Below are positions 8,212 to 16,867 of a DNA stretch of 64,000 nt, piece by piece (positions within the stretch are counted from its first letter, which is position 1; every line of letters starts with the position of its first letter). A model generated the notes under the pieces. It made no database searches. It was not told where the DNA came from and saw nothing but the letters and a program-made list of their open reading frames with translations. The DNA lies in assembly GCA_963675235.2 (NCBI GenBank), contig CAXXFU010000017.1, forward strand, positions 434,001-498,000. Direction: 5' to 3'. The stretch comes from JAHJQZ01 sp963675235. GTDB lineage: Bacteria > Pseudomonadota > Alphaproteobacteria > Rhizobiales > Devosiaceae. The translations under genes were made by a program, and so were the position numbers.

Positions 8212-9736
8212 TGCTTTCCTCCGCGCCCATTGCCGCGTGGCTCCATTCGCCGGCCATCATCAGGCCGAGCATGCGAGCATCGGCGTGGTCGGCATCGATT
8301 GTCGGCGACAGGCGCCCGCCGACAATGGCCTGGATGCGATCGGACAGTTCCATGATCTCGTCGAGGTCCTCGGAAATGAGCAGAACGGCGGTGCCGTTGC
8401 GCCGCGCCTCGAGAATGCGTTCGTGCACGGCAGCGACGGCGCCCTCGTCAAGGCCGCGCGCCGGCTGGGCGGCAAGCAGGATCTTCGGGTGCTCGATGAG
8501 GTTTCGCCCGAGAATCATCTTTTGCATGTTACCGCCGGACAGAAGGCGGAACCGGGTTGTCGGCGAACCGCCGCGCACGTCGAACTGGGCGATGATCTCG
8601 CCTGCGAATTCAATGGCTTTCCTTCGGTCTACAAGGCCGTTTTTCGAATACTCGCCGAGCCGTTCGAGTATGGCATTTTCCCAGATGGCCATTTCGCCGA
8701 TGGCGCCTTCGCGCGTGCGGTCTTCGGGGATGCGGCCGATGCCGGATTTGACCACATCGGCCACCGACATGTCGCCGACACTTCTTTCGTAGAGCAGCAG
8801 GTCACCCTCGCTTGGCGGCACAATGCCCGAGATCATGTGGGCCAGTGCCGCCTGGCCGTTGCCGGAGACGCCAATGATGCCGAGCACCTCGCCGGCATGC
8901 AGGTCGAAATCCACGGACTTGAGCCGGTCGACGCCGTCGATCCTGACGGTGATACCCACCGCTTCGAGCACCTTGTCGCCGCGCGCGACCTTGTCGCGCA
9001 CAGGACGGGAGACGGCGCGGCCGACCATCAGTTCGGCCAGTTCGGCCTTGTTGGTTTCGCTGGCGCGGCGCTCGGCCACCGATCTGCCGCCCCGCAAAAC
9101 GACGATACGGTCGGCGGTCGCCATCACCTCGTCGAGCTTGTGGGAGATGAAGATCAGCGACTGGCCTAGGCGGGCCATGTCCTTGAGGGTCGAAAAGAGC
9201 TTTTCCGCCTCGAGATTGGTCAGAACGGCGGTCGGCTCGTCGAGGACGAGGATCCTGGCGTCGTTGTAAAGCGCCTTCAAAATTTCGACGCGCTGCTGTT
9301 CGCCGACCGACAGGTCGCCGAGCCGCGCCTCGGGATCGACCTTGAGGCCGAAACGCTCGGACAGGGCCATGAGCTTCTTGCGCGCCGCCGAGGTGTTCGA
9401 GGCCGGCAGGAACAGGCGCTCGGACCCGGTCATGACGTTTTCGAGCACCGTCAGATTGCCGGCGAGCGAAAAGTGCTGATGCACCATGCCGACGCCGGCC
9501 GAGATCGCCTCGCGCGGCTTGCCCGGCGGCAAGTGCTTTCCCATGACCGTCACGGTCCCTTCGTCCGGCACGTAGTGGCCGAAAAGCACGTTCATCAGCG
9601 TCGTCTTGCCGGCGCCGTTCTCGCCGAGCAGGGCGACGATCTCGCCCCGGGCCAGGGTCAGCGAGATATCGTCATTGGCGAGATTGTCGCCGAAGCGCTT
9701 GGAGACACCGGCAATGTCGAGAACCTGTTCACTCAT
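8201..9736 (-). CDS. BMP-type ABC transporter ATP-binding protein with two ABC domains
   Basis: A 511-residue double ATPase that powers the importer. The N-terminal half has Walker A GENGAGKTT, signature LSVGEQQRVEI and Walker B ILVLDEPTA. The C-terminal half has a degenerate Walker A (GVSGNGQAALA), signature LSGGNMQKM and an altered Walker B (ILLAAQPARGLDEG), as usual in sugar/nucleoside-type fused ATPases, where only one site is fully active. The start at 9736 (MSEQVLDIAG) is chosen because the domain begins there and the ATG overlaps the amidase stop (ATGA). A reading frame extends farther upstream, but it lies inside the amidase gene. Confidence 0.92.
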   Translation of the reverse strand: MSEQVLDIAGVSKRFGDNLANDDISLTLARGEIVALLGENGAGKTTLMNVLFGHYVPDEGTVTVMGKHLPPGKPREAISAGVGMVHQHFSLAGNLTVLENVMTGSERLFLPASNTSAARKKLMALSERFGLKVDPEARLGDLSVGEQQRVEILKALYNDARILVLDEPTAVLTNLEAEKLFSTLKDMARLGQSLIFISHKLDEVMATADRIVVLRGGRSVAERRASETNKAELAELMVGRAVSRPVRDKVARGDKVLEAVGITVRIDGVDRLKSVDFDLHAGEVLGIIGVSGNGQAALAHMISGIVPPSEGDLLLYERSVGDMSVADVVKSGIGRIPEDRTREGAIGEMAIWENAILERLGEYSKNGLVDRRKAIEFAGEIIAQFDVRGGSPTTRFRLLSGGNMQKMILGRNLIEHPKILLAAQPARGLDEGAVAAVHERILEARRNGTAVLLISEDLDEIMELSDRIQAIVGGRLSPTIDADHADARMLGLMMAGEWSHAAMGAEESNAL

Positions 9737-11139
9737 GCCGCAAGCCCCGCAATGTCGAATCTGTGGTGCCAGCGCCCTTCGGCTTCGAGCGCTTCGGCAA
9801 GGCCGAGGAGGGTCTCCTCGCCCCCCATCGGCGCCATCAGCTGCACCGGCAGCGGCAGCCCGTTGTCGTCCTGCCCGAAAGGCAGGGTCAGCGCCGGGAA
9901 GCCGGAGATGTTGGCGAGCGGCGCCAAAGGCGCGAAACGGGTCATGCGGTCGAAATGCAGATCGGTGTCCGAATGGTCGGTCGGGAAGCTGCCGATCGGT
10001 TTCGGCGCCGTCGCCAGAATTGGCGATAACAGGCAATCGAACTCCGCGAACAGCTGCCAGAGATCGCGGCTGACAAGGGCGGAATCGGTGGTGAGCTGCC
10101 AGGCCGTCGTCCCGCTCATCGCCCGCCCGCGCTCGATCACCGCTTCAGTCATTGGCTCCGTTTCGGCTGCATCGAGGTCAAACTGCTCGAACAGGGCGGC
10201 GAGGTTGACCGATGCGATCCCGGCAAAGATCCGGGCGCTTTGAAGGGCCACGGCCGCAATCCGGGTCCAGTCCAGCGTGACCAGCTCATGACCTGCCCTT
10301 TCAAGCCTGTGCGCCGCGTCTTCGACCGCCTCGCAGCGCTCCGGGTCGGTAACGTAGTCGCTGCCGGTATCGCTGAGCACCCCGATCCGCAAGTGATGAA
10401 CAGGTTTTGCGGCGCGCCGGACGGGAGGAAACGGACCGTTGGCCGCATCCGCGGTCAGCCGGAAGATGGTTTTCGCGTCGCGGACGGAGCGGGTGACGGC
10501 AAGTTCGCTGGCAATGCCGCCAAGATAATTGCCGTATCCGGGGCCGGCGGGCATGGAGCCGCGCCCCGGTTTCAGCCCGATGAGCCCACAGCAGGCGGCA
10601 GGCACACGGATCGAGCCGCCGGCGTCGGTGGCATGGGCGATAGCGACGATCCCTTGGGCAACCGCAGCCGCCGCGCCACCCGACGAGCCGCCGGCACTGA
10701 GGTCCGGCGCCAGCGGATTGCGGCAGGGCTTCTGATCTGCTGGCTCCGAGGCGAGCGACAGGCCGAATTCGGGAGAAGTGGTGAGCCCGAAGGCAAAGAG
10801 ACCGGCGGCGCGGAATCGCGCGCCGAGATCGCTTTCGTCTTGAGGGTTGGCGCCGAAATCGAGTTTCGAGCCGGCACGGGGCGGCAAGCCCCTGAACGGC
10901 CCGCCGAGATCCTTGGCAAGGGTCGGCACTCCGGCAAGTCCGGATCGGCACGCCGGATCGTCGGCAGGACGCGCATCGAATGCATCGGCATCCGCGAGGC
11001 CCTTGTCCGGGTCCAGGCGGCAGATGGCGCCAAGCTCTTCATGTTCGGCTGCGGCACGAAGGGAGGCCAACATGGCCTCCCTTGCCGAAAGCCTGCCCCC
11101 GCCGATCGCCTCGGCGAGGGCGGTTGCGTCATGTTGCAT
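9733..11139 (-). CDS. Amidase-signature family hydrolase
   Basis: A 468-residue serine amidase. The Ser-Ser-Lys triad is visible: Lys in VPTLAKDLGG near residue 76, cis-Ser in SAGGSSGGAAA near 152, and the nucleophile Ser in TDAGGSIRVPA near 176. It hydrolyses an amide; family members act on simple amides, ureido compounds or amidated tRNA. Here it is buried between a transporter binding protein and its ATPase with start and stop codons overlapping both neighbours. It therefore probably acts on the imported compound or its deaminated product, for example a ureido acid. The substrate is inferred only from context. Confidence 0.87.
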   Translation of the reverse strand: MQHDATALAEAIGGGRLSAREAMLASLRAAAEHEELGAICRLDPDKGLADADAFDARPADDPACRSGLAGVPTLAKDLGGPFRGLPPRAGSKLDFGANPQDESDLGARFRAAGLFAFGLTTSPEFGLSLASEPADQKPCRNPLAPDLSAGGSSGGAAAAVAQGIVAIAHATDAGGSIRVPAACCGLIGLKPGRGSMPAGPGYGNYLGGIASELAVTRSVRDAKTIFRLTADAANGPFPPVRRAAKPVHHLRIGVLSDTGSDYVTDPERCEAVEDAAHRLERAGHELVTLDWTRIAAVALQSARIFAGIASVNLAALFEQFDLDAAETEPMTEAVIERGRAMSGTTAWQLTTDSALVSRDLWQLFAEFDCLLSPILATAPKPIGSFPTDHSDTDLHFDRMTRFAPLAPLANISGFPALTLPFGQDDNGLPLPVQLMAPMGGEETLLGLAEALEAEGRWHHRFDIAGLAA

Positions 11140-12131
11140 CAGCCGTTTTTCGGCTCGTCCGTGTTGCGTGGCACTTCGAATTCGCCGGACTTGATAGCGG
11201 CGCGGACCTCTTCCATCGCGGTGACGGATGCGGCCGGCGGCACGTCGGCGTTATAGGCGATGTCGGAACCGCCTTCGACCATCATGCCATAGGCCGTGTA
11301 GTCCCTGCCGACCTTGTTGCCCGCCGCAACATCGGCCACAGCTGCATCGACGATGGGACGGAAGCCCCACAGCGCGTTGGCAAAGACCGTGTCGGGATAG
11401 CGCGGCGTGTAATCGATCAGCGAACCGACCGAAAGAATGCCGCGTTCCTTGGCGGCGTCAGCCGTGCCGATGCGCTCGCCGAACAGGATGTCGGCGCCGG
11501 CATCGATCTGGGCCAGGCCCGCCTCGCGCGCCTTGGGCGGATCGAAGAAGGTGCCGATGAAGGTGACCAGGTGCTTGGCCTCGGGATTGACCGCCTTGAC
11601 GCCGGCGGCGAAGGCATTGATCAGCATGTTGACCTCGGGGATCGGCATGGCGCCAACCGAACCGACGACATTCGTCTTGGTCATCTGACCGGCCAGCATG
11701 CCGGCGAGATAGGCGCCGTCATGATTCCAGGTGCCGAACACGCCGAAATTGTCGCCCTCGGGGCCGCCGCTCGAGCCCATGACAAACGCCGTTTCGGGAT
11801 AATCCGCCGCAACTTCGCGTCCGAGTTTTTCCACAGCATATGTCTCGCCGATGATCAGCGGGATGCCCTGCTCGGCATATTCGCGCATGGCGCGCGGGTA
11901 GTCGGTGCCCGACACGCCTTCGGAGAAGACGTAGTCGATGGCGCCGTCGGCGGCAGCATCCTGGAGCGCCTTGTGCAGCACCGAGTTCCAGGCGTTCTCG
12001 ACCGGAGAGGCATGGATTCCGGCGACTTTCATCGGGCCGGCGGCGCGGACGGAGGGGCTGAGAGCCGCGGCGCCCAGGGCAAGACCCGAAGCCAGAACGG
12101 CACGGCGGGACAGGCGAAGTTCATATGTCAT
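11139..12131 (-). CDS. BMP family ABC transporter substrate-binding protein
   Basis: A 330-residue periplasmic binding protein of the basic-membrane-protein (PnrA/Med-like) family, first gene of the operon. It starts MTYELRLSRRAVLASG, a twin-arginine-type signal with a following Ala-rich hydrophobic stretch and a likely cleavage after VRAA. Conserved features include GDNFGVFGTW and GMLAGQMTK. I chose ATG 12131 over an upstream ATG at 12170 because the signal peptide begins there, and because 12170 lies within the -10/operator region. The next gene's ATG overlaps its TGA by one base. Confidence 0.9.
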   Translation of the reverse strand: MTYELRLSRRAVLASGLALGAAALSPSVRAAGPMKVAGIHASPVENAWNSVLHKALQDAAADGAIDYVFSEGVSGTDYPRAMREYAEQGIPLIIGETYAVEKLGREVAADYPETAFVMGSSGGPEGDNFGVFGTWNHDGAYLAGMLAGQMTKTNVVGSVGAMPIPEVNMLINAFAAGVKAVNPEAKHLVTFIGTFFDPPKAREAGLAQIDAGADILFGERIGTADAAKERGILSVGSLIDYTPRYPDTVFANALWGFRPIVDAAVADVAAGNKVGRDYTAYGMMVEGGSDIAYNADVPPAASVTAMEEVRAAIKSGEFEVPRNTDEPKNG

Positions 12132-12146
12132 TGAAGCGCTTCCAAT

Positions 12147-12194
12147 TTTTGACCAACCGGTCAAAATCATAGGATTTGCTCAATTTGCTGTCAA
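12147..12194 (-). promoter_or_regulatory. Sigma70 promoter with RutR-like operator for the BMP-amidase-deaminase operon
   Basis: On the minus strand there is TTGACA (12189-12194), a 17-nt spacer, and TATGAT (12166-12171). Immediately downstream is the inverted repeat TTTTGACC-N4-GGTCAAAA (12147-12166). Written on the plus strand its core is TTGACCA-N2-CGGTCAA, one base from the RutR consensus TTGACCA-N2-TGGTCAA. A repressor there would block the start site. Motifs are seen directly; RutR as the binder is inferred from the consensus and from the deaminase in the operon. Confidence 0.75.
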
Positions 12195-12928
12195 CGTTGA
12201 GATGTGATGAATTCATGCGCACTGCTCGGGGCAGTATCGTGCGCGCCAGGCTGATCGCAGGGCTGCGGCGCTGAAGCCGACCGCTCGATTATACCCCAGC
12301 TCCGATCCTGGAAACCCCCCAAGACGGATAAGGAACAGCCTTGAAGTCGCAGGCGGAAAAAAGCCGGTGTTCGCGGCTGTGTTCTGAATGGCGCCCTTCG
12401 TGGCATGGCCGTTGATCGGAGGCGATGTCGACAGAACCGGTGCCGAAACCCGGAAGCAGTCCGCCGATGCCTTCTTTAAACCGTCGGAAGCCCAGAACAT
12501 ACCGCACCTGATCGGAACGAAGCAGCATTGCCAGGATCGGAAACATGCACCAGATCACGGTGGTCAGATGCTGGTTGGCGCCGATCAGCTAGAGGCCCGA
12601 CGAGAACACCTGCAGAATCATCAGCGGCAGCACCACCTGCACGACATGGACATACCCCCGAACGGATCGACGCCGCCGAGGAAACAGGCAAGCACCGCCT
12701 CCCGAAACAACGCTTCGCCATGCCCCATCAGGCCGGCATAGTCGGGAAAGCCCGAGCTGTCGCCGCCTCGCGTCAGGTATTCGCCGAGGCCGCGCAGGAA
12801 GCAGAACTGCGGCTTGCCACCACCAAAGTCACCCGCCATGCCCGAAGCCCGAATCCGCCGCCAGAAAAGGCAGACAAGAACCGAGCCGCACAAAGGCTTT
12901 CTCTGTGTGTGTGGATGGAAATCAGAAA
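12195..12928 (-). pseudogene. Gene-poor stretch with remnants of a degenerate membrane-protein gene
   Basis: I find no intact gene in this interval. On the minus strand between about 12890 and 12440 a hydrophobic protein can be followed only by changing frame near a CCCCC run at 12656-12660 and passing an in-frame TAG near 12591. The readable pieces are GLGEYLTRGGDSSGFPDYAG, then YVHVVQVVLPLMILQVFSSG, then TTVIWCMFPILAMLLRSD. This looks like a decayed polytopic membrane protein. I do not recognise the family. Confidence 0.4.
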
Positions 12929-12974
12929 ATGGTGGGTGTGACAGGGATTGAACCTGTGACCCCTGCCGTGTGAA
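12929..12974 (-). repeat. Attachment repeat attL of element 1 (tRNA-Val 3' fragment)
   Basis: 46 bp identical to positions 42775-42820 and 25725-25770. It corresponds to the 3' half of tRNA-Val(CAC), from the anticodon arm through the T arm and CCA. Beyond it the sequence no longer matches a tRNA, so this copy is a displaced tRNA end left by integration. It marks the junction between chromosome and element 1. Confidence 0.9.
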
Positions 12975-13054
12975 GCCAGAATGCTAGGGCCTTCCCAAAG
13001 CCCCGGATTCCGGGCATTATGTCCATAACTATTGGATTTTAAATGGTTATTAGA

Positions 13055-13126
13055 GGACATTCGTGGACACCTCGTGCTAGTGAATGACAGCCGAAACCAC
13101 GAAAAGGACGGACATAGTGCGGACAC
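13055..13126 (+). promoter_or_regulatory. Candidate integrase arm-type sites, left end of element 1
   Basis: GGACAT/GGACAC hexamers occur at 13055, 13065, 13110 and 13121 (TGCGGACAC at 13118-13126). The same TGCGGACAC nonamer occurs twice, 11 bp apart, at 25641 and 25652 near the other end of the element. Paired repeats one helical turn apart beside both attachment sites are what integrase arm-binding sites look like. Confidence 0.5.
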
Positions 13127-14358
13127 GAGACAATATCGAGCGCATTACGGACACCTTCGTCAAGGCGCTTCCGATCCCCGAAAAGGGGCATCGCATCCAC
13201 TATGAACGCGAGGTGCGCGGCTTCGGCGTGCGCGTCACCGCGGCCGGGATCAAGTCGTTCATCTGGCGCTTTCGCAATCAGCACGGCCGCGAACGCCTGA
13301 TCACCATTGGCAGGTGCTCCGAATGGACGGCGACGGCCGCCCGCAAGGAAGCTGAGCGCATGCGGGGCGATGTGAACCGCGGTGACGATCCAATGGCAGA
13401 ACGGCAGGAAGCCCGTGACGCCCTGACCGTCAATCAGGTCTTGGACAAGTACGAAGCGTCGGCACGCTTTGCTCGCAAGGCTGAGAACACCCAAGCCATC
13501 GACAAGGGACGGCTGACCCGCCATGTCCGCCCGCTGCTTGGCAATCGGCTTGTTCAGGATCTTCGGGTCAATGACGTCGAAAAGGCGTTCGCAGATATCG
13601 CGGCAGGAAAGACGTCCAAGAAGGTCAAGACCAAAAAGCGCGGCCTCGCCCGGGTGACAGGTGGCGAAGGCACTGCCCGCAAGGCTATCCGGCTTCTGGC
13701 GGCCGCACTGACTTGGGCGATGCGCGAAGAACTGATCGACTCCAATCCAGCCGCGGGCGCCGAAGTGGGCAGTGACGGCCGGCGCGACCTGACCCTAGAT
13801 GCTGATGGGTATGCAGCGCTGTTCAAAACGCTAGACGCGATGGAAGCCGACAAGTCCATCCACGGCGACGTCGCCGACGCAATCAGGGTCATCGCCCTGA
13901 CCGGCGCTCGGCGCGGCGAGATTGTCGGACTCCAGCGCCAGTACGTTGACGTGAATCGTGGCGTTATCGTTCTCCCGCCGACGCGCCACAAGACGGGAAA
14001 GTCGACCGGCGACGACCGGATCATCGTCTTGCCCAAGGAAGCCCGGGAGATCGTCCAGCGCCAGCCGGAAGGCGACGTCCTGTTCGACTTCGACACGTCC
14101 GTCATATCCAAGACGTGGCGCGACGTGCGGGCAAAGGCCAAGCTACCCCCGGGCATCGGCTTGCACGGACTCCGCCATTCGGTCGCCAGCCACCTAGCGA
14201 TGGGCGGCGCCACGGCCGCCGAAATCATGGCGGCGATGGGTCACCGGCAAATGTCGACGTCTCAGAAGTATATCCATTGGGCGCTTGAAGGCCGCGAAGC
14301 CCTTGCCGAGCGTGCCGCGTCGGTCGCGGCCGGCGCCATGTCCAAGCGTCCGGAGTAA
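13084..14358 (+). CDS. int: Tyrosine integrase of element 1
   Basis: A 424-residue site-specific recombinase that would integrate and excise element 1 at tRNA-Val. The N-terminal part is a DUF4102-type arm-binding domain (HYEREVRGFGVRVTAAG). A core-binding domain follows at about 115-200. The catalytic domain has Arg in TGARRGEIVGL near residue 272, HGLRHS near 362, a GHRQ motif near 387 and the nucleophile Tyr in TSQKYIHW near 395. All key residues are present, so it should be active. It lies 110 bp from the left attachment repeat. It is similar in layout to, but clearly different from, the integrase of element 2. Confidence 0.95.
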   Translation: MTAETTKRTDIVRTRDNIERITDTFVKALPIPEKGHRIHYEREVRGFGVRVTAAGIKSFIWRFRNQHGRERLITIGRCSEWTATAARKEAERMRGDVNRGDDPMAERQEARDALTVNQVLDKYEASARFARKAENTQAIDKGRLTRHVRPLLGNRLVQDLRVNDVEKAFADIAAGKTSKKVKTKKRGLARVTGGEGTARKAIRLLAAALTWAMREELIDSNPAAGAEVGSDGRRDLTLDADGYAALFKTLDAMEADKSIHGDVADAIRVIALTGARRGEIVGLQRQYVDVNRGVIVLPPTRHKTGKSTGDDRIIVLPKEAREIVQRQPEGDVLFDFDTSVISKTWRDVRAKAKLPPGIGLHGLRHSVASHLAMGGATAAEIMAAMGHRQMSTSQKYIHWALEGREALAERAASVAAGAMSKRPE

Positions 14359-14649
14359 CCATACGGGACGAACAGGGGGGCATTTGTCTTGAACTCGGCA
14401 ATTCGTGTCCCTTAATGTCCTGTTAACCGGCAACGTCACTAAGCCCGGCTAGTCCCCAATCGGGGGCGGGGCCTGTGCGCATGGAGAACATGCGTAACCC
14501 CCACGTTCCATCGGCCTCGAGCCGGTGGCCAACTGCGTCACCGAAGGCGTGACGTGGATTCCGGACCACTGTCGCAGTTGCGCCAAGCCCGGAACGGAAG
14601 TGCGGGTTTTGGGGCCTCCTTGTTTCACTTGAACAAGGAGGGTCCATCT

Positions 14650-14856
14650 ATGGCCGCTCTTGATGACTTTCTGACCCTAGACGATCTTGCCGCCCAATGC
14701 GGCGTCTCCCGGCGCACTGTCGCCCGGTGGATTTCTGCCACCTCGCCCGGCCTGCCCGTGACCAAGCTTGGGCGCCGTCCCCTCGTTCATCGCAATGATC
14801 TGGCCGACTGGCTTCGCGCCCGCCGCGTTCAGCGCAACGTGCGCCGGACTCGATAG
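14650..14856 (+). CDS. Small AlpA/excisionase-type helix-turn-helix protein
   Basis: A 68-residue DNA-binding protein. DDFLTLDDLAAQCGVSRRTVARWI is a MerR/AlpA-type helix-turn-helix, followed by a basic wing (LGRRPLVHRNDLADWLRARR). The start at 14650 has a strong AGGAGG ribosome-binding site eight bases upstream; an in-frame GTG-type extension to 14554 lacks one. It is the first of three small regulators after the integrase and could be the excisionase or an early regulator of the element. Confidence 0.75.
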   Translation: MAALDDFLTLDDLAAQCGVSRRTVARWISATSPGLPVTKLGRRPLVHRNDLADWLRARRVQRNVRRTR

Positions 14857-14865
14857 GGGGCGATC

Positions 14866-15066
14866 ATGCAGGACACAGAGTTTCGAATCCTTTGGGGCGC
14901 CGAAGCCATCGCCCGCGAAATCGGGCGGCCGGTGCGCGCCACGTTCCGACTGCTCGAGGCCGGTGAACTGCCCGCCCGCAAGGTCGGCGGCAAATGGGCG
15001 GCCGACCGCGACGTCCTTCACGCATTTTTCCGCGGCGAAGCGATCCCGACCGACGATCAGACATAG
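14866..15066 (+). CDS. Small helix-turn-helix protein, excisionase-like
   Basis: A 66-residue protein with a helix-turn-helix (WGAEAIAREIGRPVRATFRLLEAGELPARKVGG) of the DNA-binding type found in phage Cox/excisionase proteins. It begins 9 bp after the previous gene with an AGGGGG ribosome-binding site, so the two are cotranscribed. The specific target is not predictable. A role in excision or in switching integrase expression is inferred from its position beside the integrase. Confidence 0.65.
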   Translation: MQDTEFRILWGAEAIAREIGRPVRATFRLLEAGELPARKVGGKWAADRDVLHAFFRGEAIPTDDQT

Positions 15067-15241
15067 GCCGCTGCCCTGAACCGGGCGGCGGCCCATTTCG
15101 ATCCATTTCCACTTATTACCATCAAGTACCAAGTATTGTACAAATAATACATGGTTCCAGTATGTAGACTCTTCGATCATTCCGAGTAATTATTATTTAT
15201 CGGTCCCCCACGGGACACATTTTTACAACGGAGGCGAAGTT

Positions 15242-15457
15242 GTGAGCCAAGAACTTCTCAGGTTGCCCCGTGTAGTGGAACGCACGGGACTTTCAAAAAA
15301 CGAACTATACCGGCGCATCGCGGCCGGCACATTCCCCGCACCCATCGTCATTCCGGGCACCCGGATTCGCGCGTTCGACTCGCTCGAGGTCGACGCGTGG
15401 GTCGCCCGCACCATCGCCGAAGCACGGCGCACAAACGAGGAGACCAGCTATGTCTGA
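15242..15457 (+). CDS. AlpA-family phage-type transcriptional regulator
   Basis: A 71-residue AlpA-like protein: LLRLPRVVERTGLSKNELYRRIAAG is the family helix-turn-helix, followed by FPAPIVIPGTRIRAFDSLEVDAWV. AlpA proteins activate excision genes in P4-like satellites and cryptic prophages. It uses a GTG start with GGAGG seven bases upstream. The next gene overlaps its end by 8 bp. The roughly 175-bp gap before it is AT-rich and probably holds its promoter. Confidence 0.8.
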   Translation: MSQELLRLPRVVERTGLSKNELYRRIAAGTFPAPIVIPGTRIRAFDSLEVDAWVARTIAEARRTNEETSYV

Positions 15458-16511
15458 TCTGTTGAACAGCACGGCGCTTAGCGCCCTTGAAACCCCCGCC
15501 AATTTCTTCGTCGGCGACAATCTCGACCGTCTTGATGGCGGCGCCGAAAAGGAACGTGCACGCGGTCAGGCCGACGCCGACGAAGCGAAAAGGCTCCGGA
15601 GCGTGTGGATGGACGCGCAAGCCGATCTTGACCGGTACGATCACGAAAATGCCGGCAAACCGGTTGTGGGTGATATCGATCCCGATACTGGCGAGCGCAT
15701 CCCGGACCCACCGGTCATCGACGCGGACGGCAACGTGATCAAACGGTCTAGGTATTCCGGTACAGACCATGCCCGGGCATCGGCGCGCCTCAGACTGGTC
15801 CACATAAGTGACAAGGCCGAAGAGGCGTACCGCAAAGCCCAGAAGCAGGTGACGGATCACAGCCCCTTTGTCGGTAACGCGAACTCCCTCGTCCGCCATG
15901 CAAACGCGGCTCGCGATTGGCTGAATTCACAGCCGCCCGGCATGATCTTCGACCAGTTCGATCCCGGCAAGGGGTTCAAACCTGATCACGCGAAGATGGT
16001 CGGTCTCGGCGAAAAGGCTGTTCAGAAAGCAGCCGATATCGCCGAAGCCGAAGGCGCTGCCCTGCCGCTGGACGAAATCAATGCGCGCATCGACGCCTAC
16101 GTCGATGACCCGCCGTTCCCTGGCAGATTGCTTATTCCGCACCCGCAACGCGTCGACTCCCGGGGCAAAATGAAGCCACTTGACGTCCATTGGTCGCCGA
16201 AAGCACTTCGCGGCGTCGAAGCCAAGAATCCCCATGTCGTTCCCGTAATGGATGACGCCGTAGCGATGCTTCTTTGGCTGGCGCCCGACGCTGTCCGTGA
16301 AGCACTGAAAGATCAGGCGCGCGCCGCGTACAGCGACGGACGTCTTGCCCTGCCTGAAGGCGAACGCCGCAAGCGGCTGAACAAGCTTCGGGCGGATCTT
16401 CACCAGATCGAATTGCAGGAAGCCGCCCATTTTTGGGGCTTGGCCGATTCTGGTGTCGATCTTGTTCCCCGCAAGGGGCTTTCGCCCCGGGCACTCCTGC
16501 AAATCGTCTGA
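15450..16511 (+). CDS. Hypothetical protein of element 1
   Basis: A 353-residue soluble protein that I do not recognise. It has an acidic/basic, probably helical N-terminal half (residues 25-150, rich in Ala, Asp, Arg and Lys), a central segment with HPQRVDSRGKMKPLDVHW near 235, and a helical C-terminal part (REALKDQARAAYSDGR, RRKRLNKLRADLHQIE). No signal peptide or transmembrane segment is seen. It is translationally coupled to the AlpA gene by an 8-bp overlap, and lies in the early gene block of the satellite-like element. A replication or helper-interaction role is possible but unsupported. Confidence 0.7.
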   Translation: MSDLLNSTALSALETPANFFVGDNLDRLDGGAEKERARGQADADEAKRLRSVWMDAQADLDRYDHENAGKPVVGDIDPDTGERIPDPPVIDADGNVIKRSRYSGTDHARASARLRLVHISDKAEEAYRKAQKQVTDHSPFVGNANSLVRHANAARDWLNSQPPGMIFDQFDPGKGFKPDHAKMVGLGEKAVQKAADIAEAEGAALPLDEINARIDAYVDDPPFPGRLLIPHPQRVDSRGKMKPLDVHWSPKALRGVEAKNPHVVPVMDDAVAMLLWLAPDAVREALKDQARAAYSDGRLALPEGERRKRLNKLRADLHQIELQEAAHFWGLADSGVDLVPRKGLSPRALLQIV

Positions 16512-16704
16512 CAAACGAAAACCGCGCGTTGGCTTCGTCGTCATCAACAACGCGCGAAGGCTGGCCGGGTCGTCGGTCCCCGGTCAGCCACAAATCGCGT
16601 GACGCGTTCAAGGGGTCCGCGTCGCGCGTACCCGGCCGGGCGGCCTGACCCTCCTCATCTCGCCACCCGGCCAACCCATTCAACCCTGAACACAGGAGAT
16701 CACC

Positions 16705-16866
16705 ATGACCACCAAAGAAATTAAATCCGAATGCCCTGACCTTGCGGTCGCGGAATTGGACGAAGCCGCCATCTGGGCGCGCTTCAACGCAGCCGGCAAG
16801 CGCCGCAAAGCCGCCGACGACGAGACCGCACGCCGCGCCGTCGAAGGCGATAACGAGGAGAACTGA
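16705..16866 (+). CDS. Small hypothetical protein (53 aa)
   Basis: A short reading frame, MTTKEIKSECPDLAVAELDE at the start and GDNEEN at the end, with a good AGGAG ribosome-binding site six bases upstream. It ends 1 bp before the next gene's start, which has its own GAGGAG site inside this gene's end. Tight packing and codon use like its neighbours support it as a real gene. It is highly charged and soluble. The function is unknown. Confidence 0.6.
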   Translation: MTTKEIKSECPDLAVAELDEAAIWARFNAAGKRRKAADDETARRAVEGDNEEN

Positions 16867-16867
16867 C

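Noticed and set aside
12388..12741. A 117-codon plus-strand frame near the left junction
   Set aside because: It is opposite a degenerate hydrophobic minus-strand frame and has no ribosome-binding site or family features.
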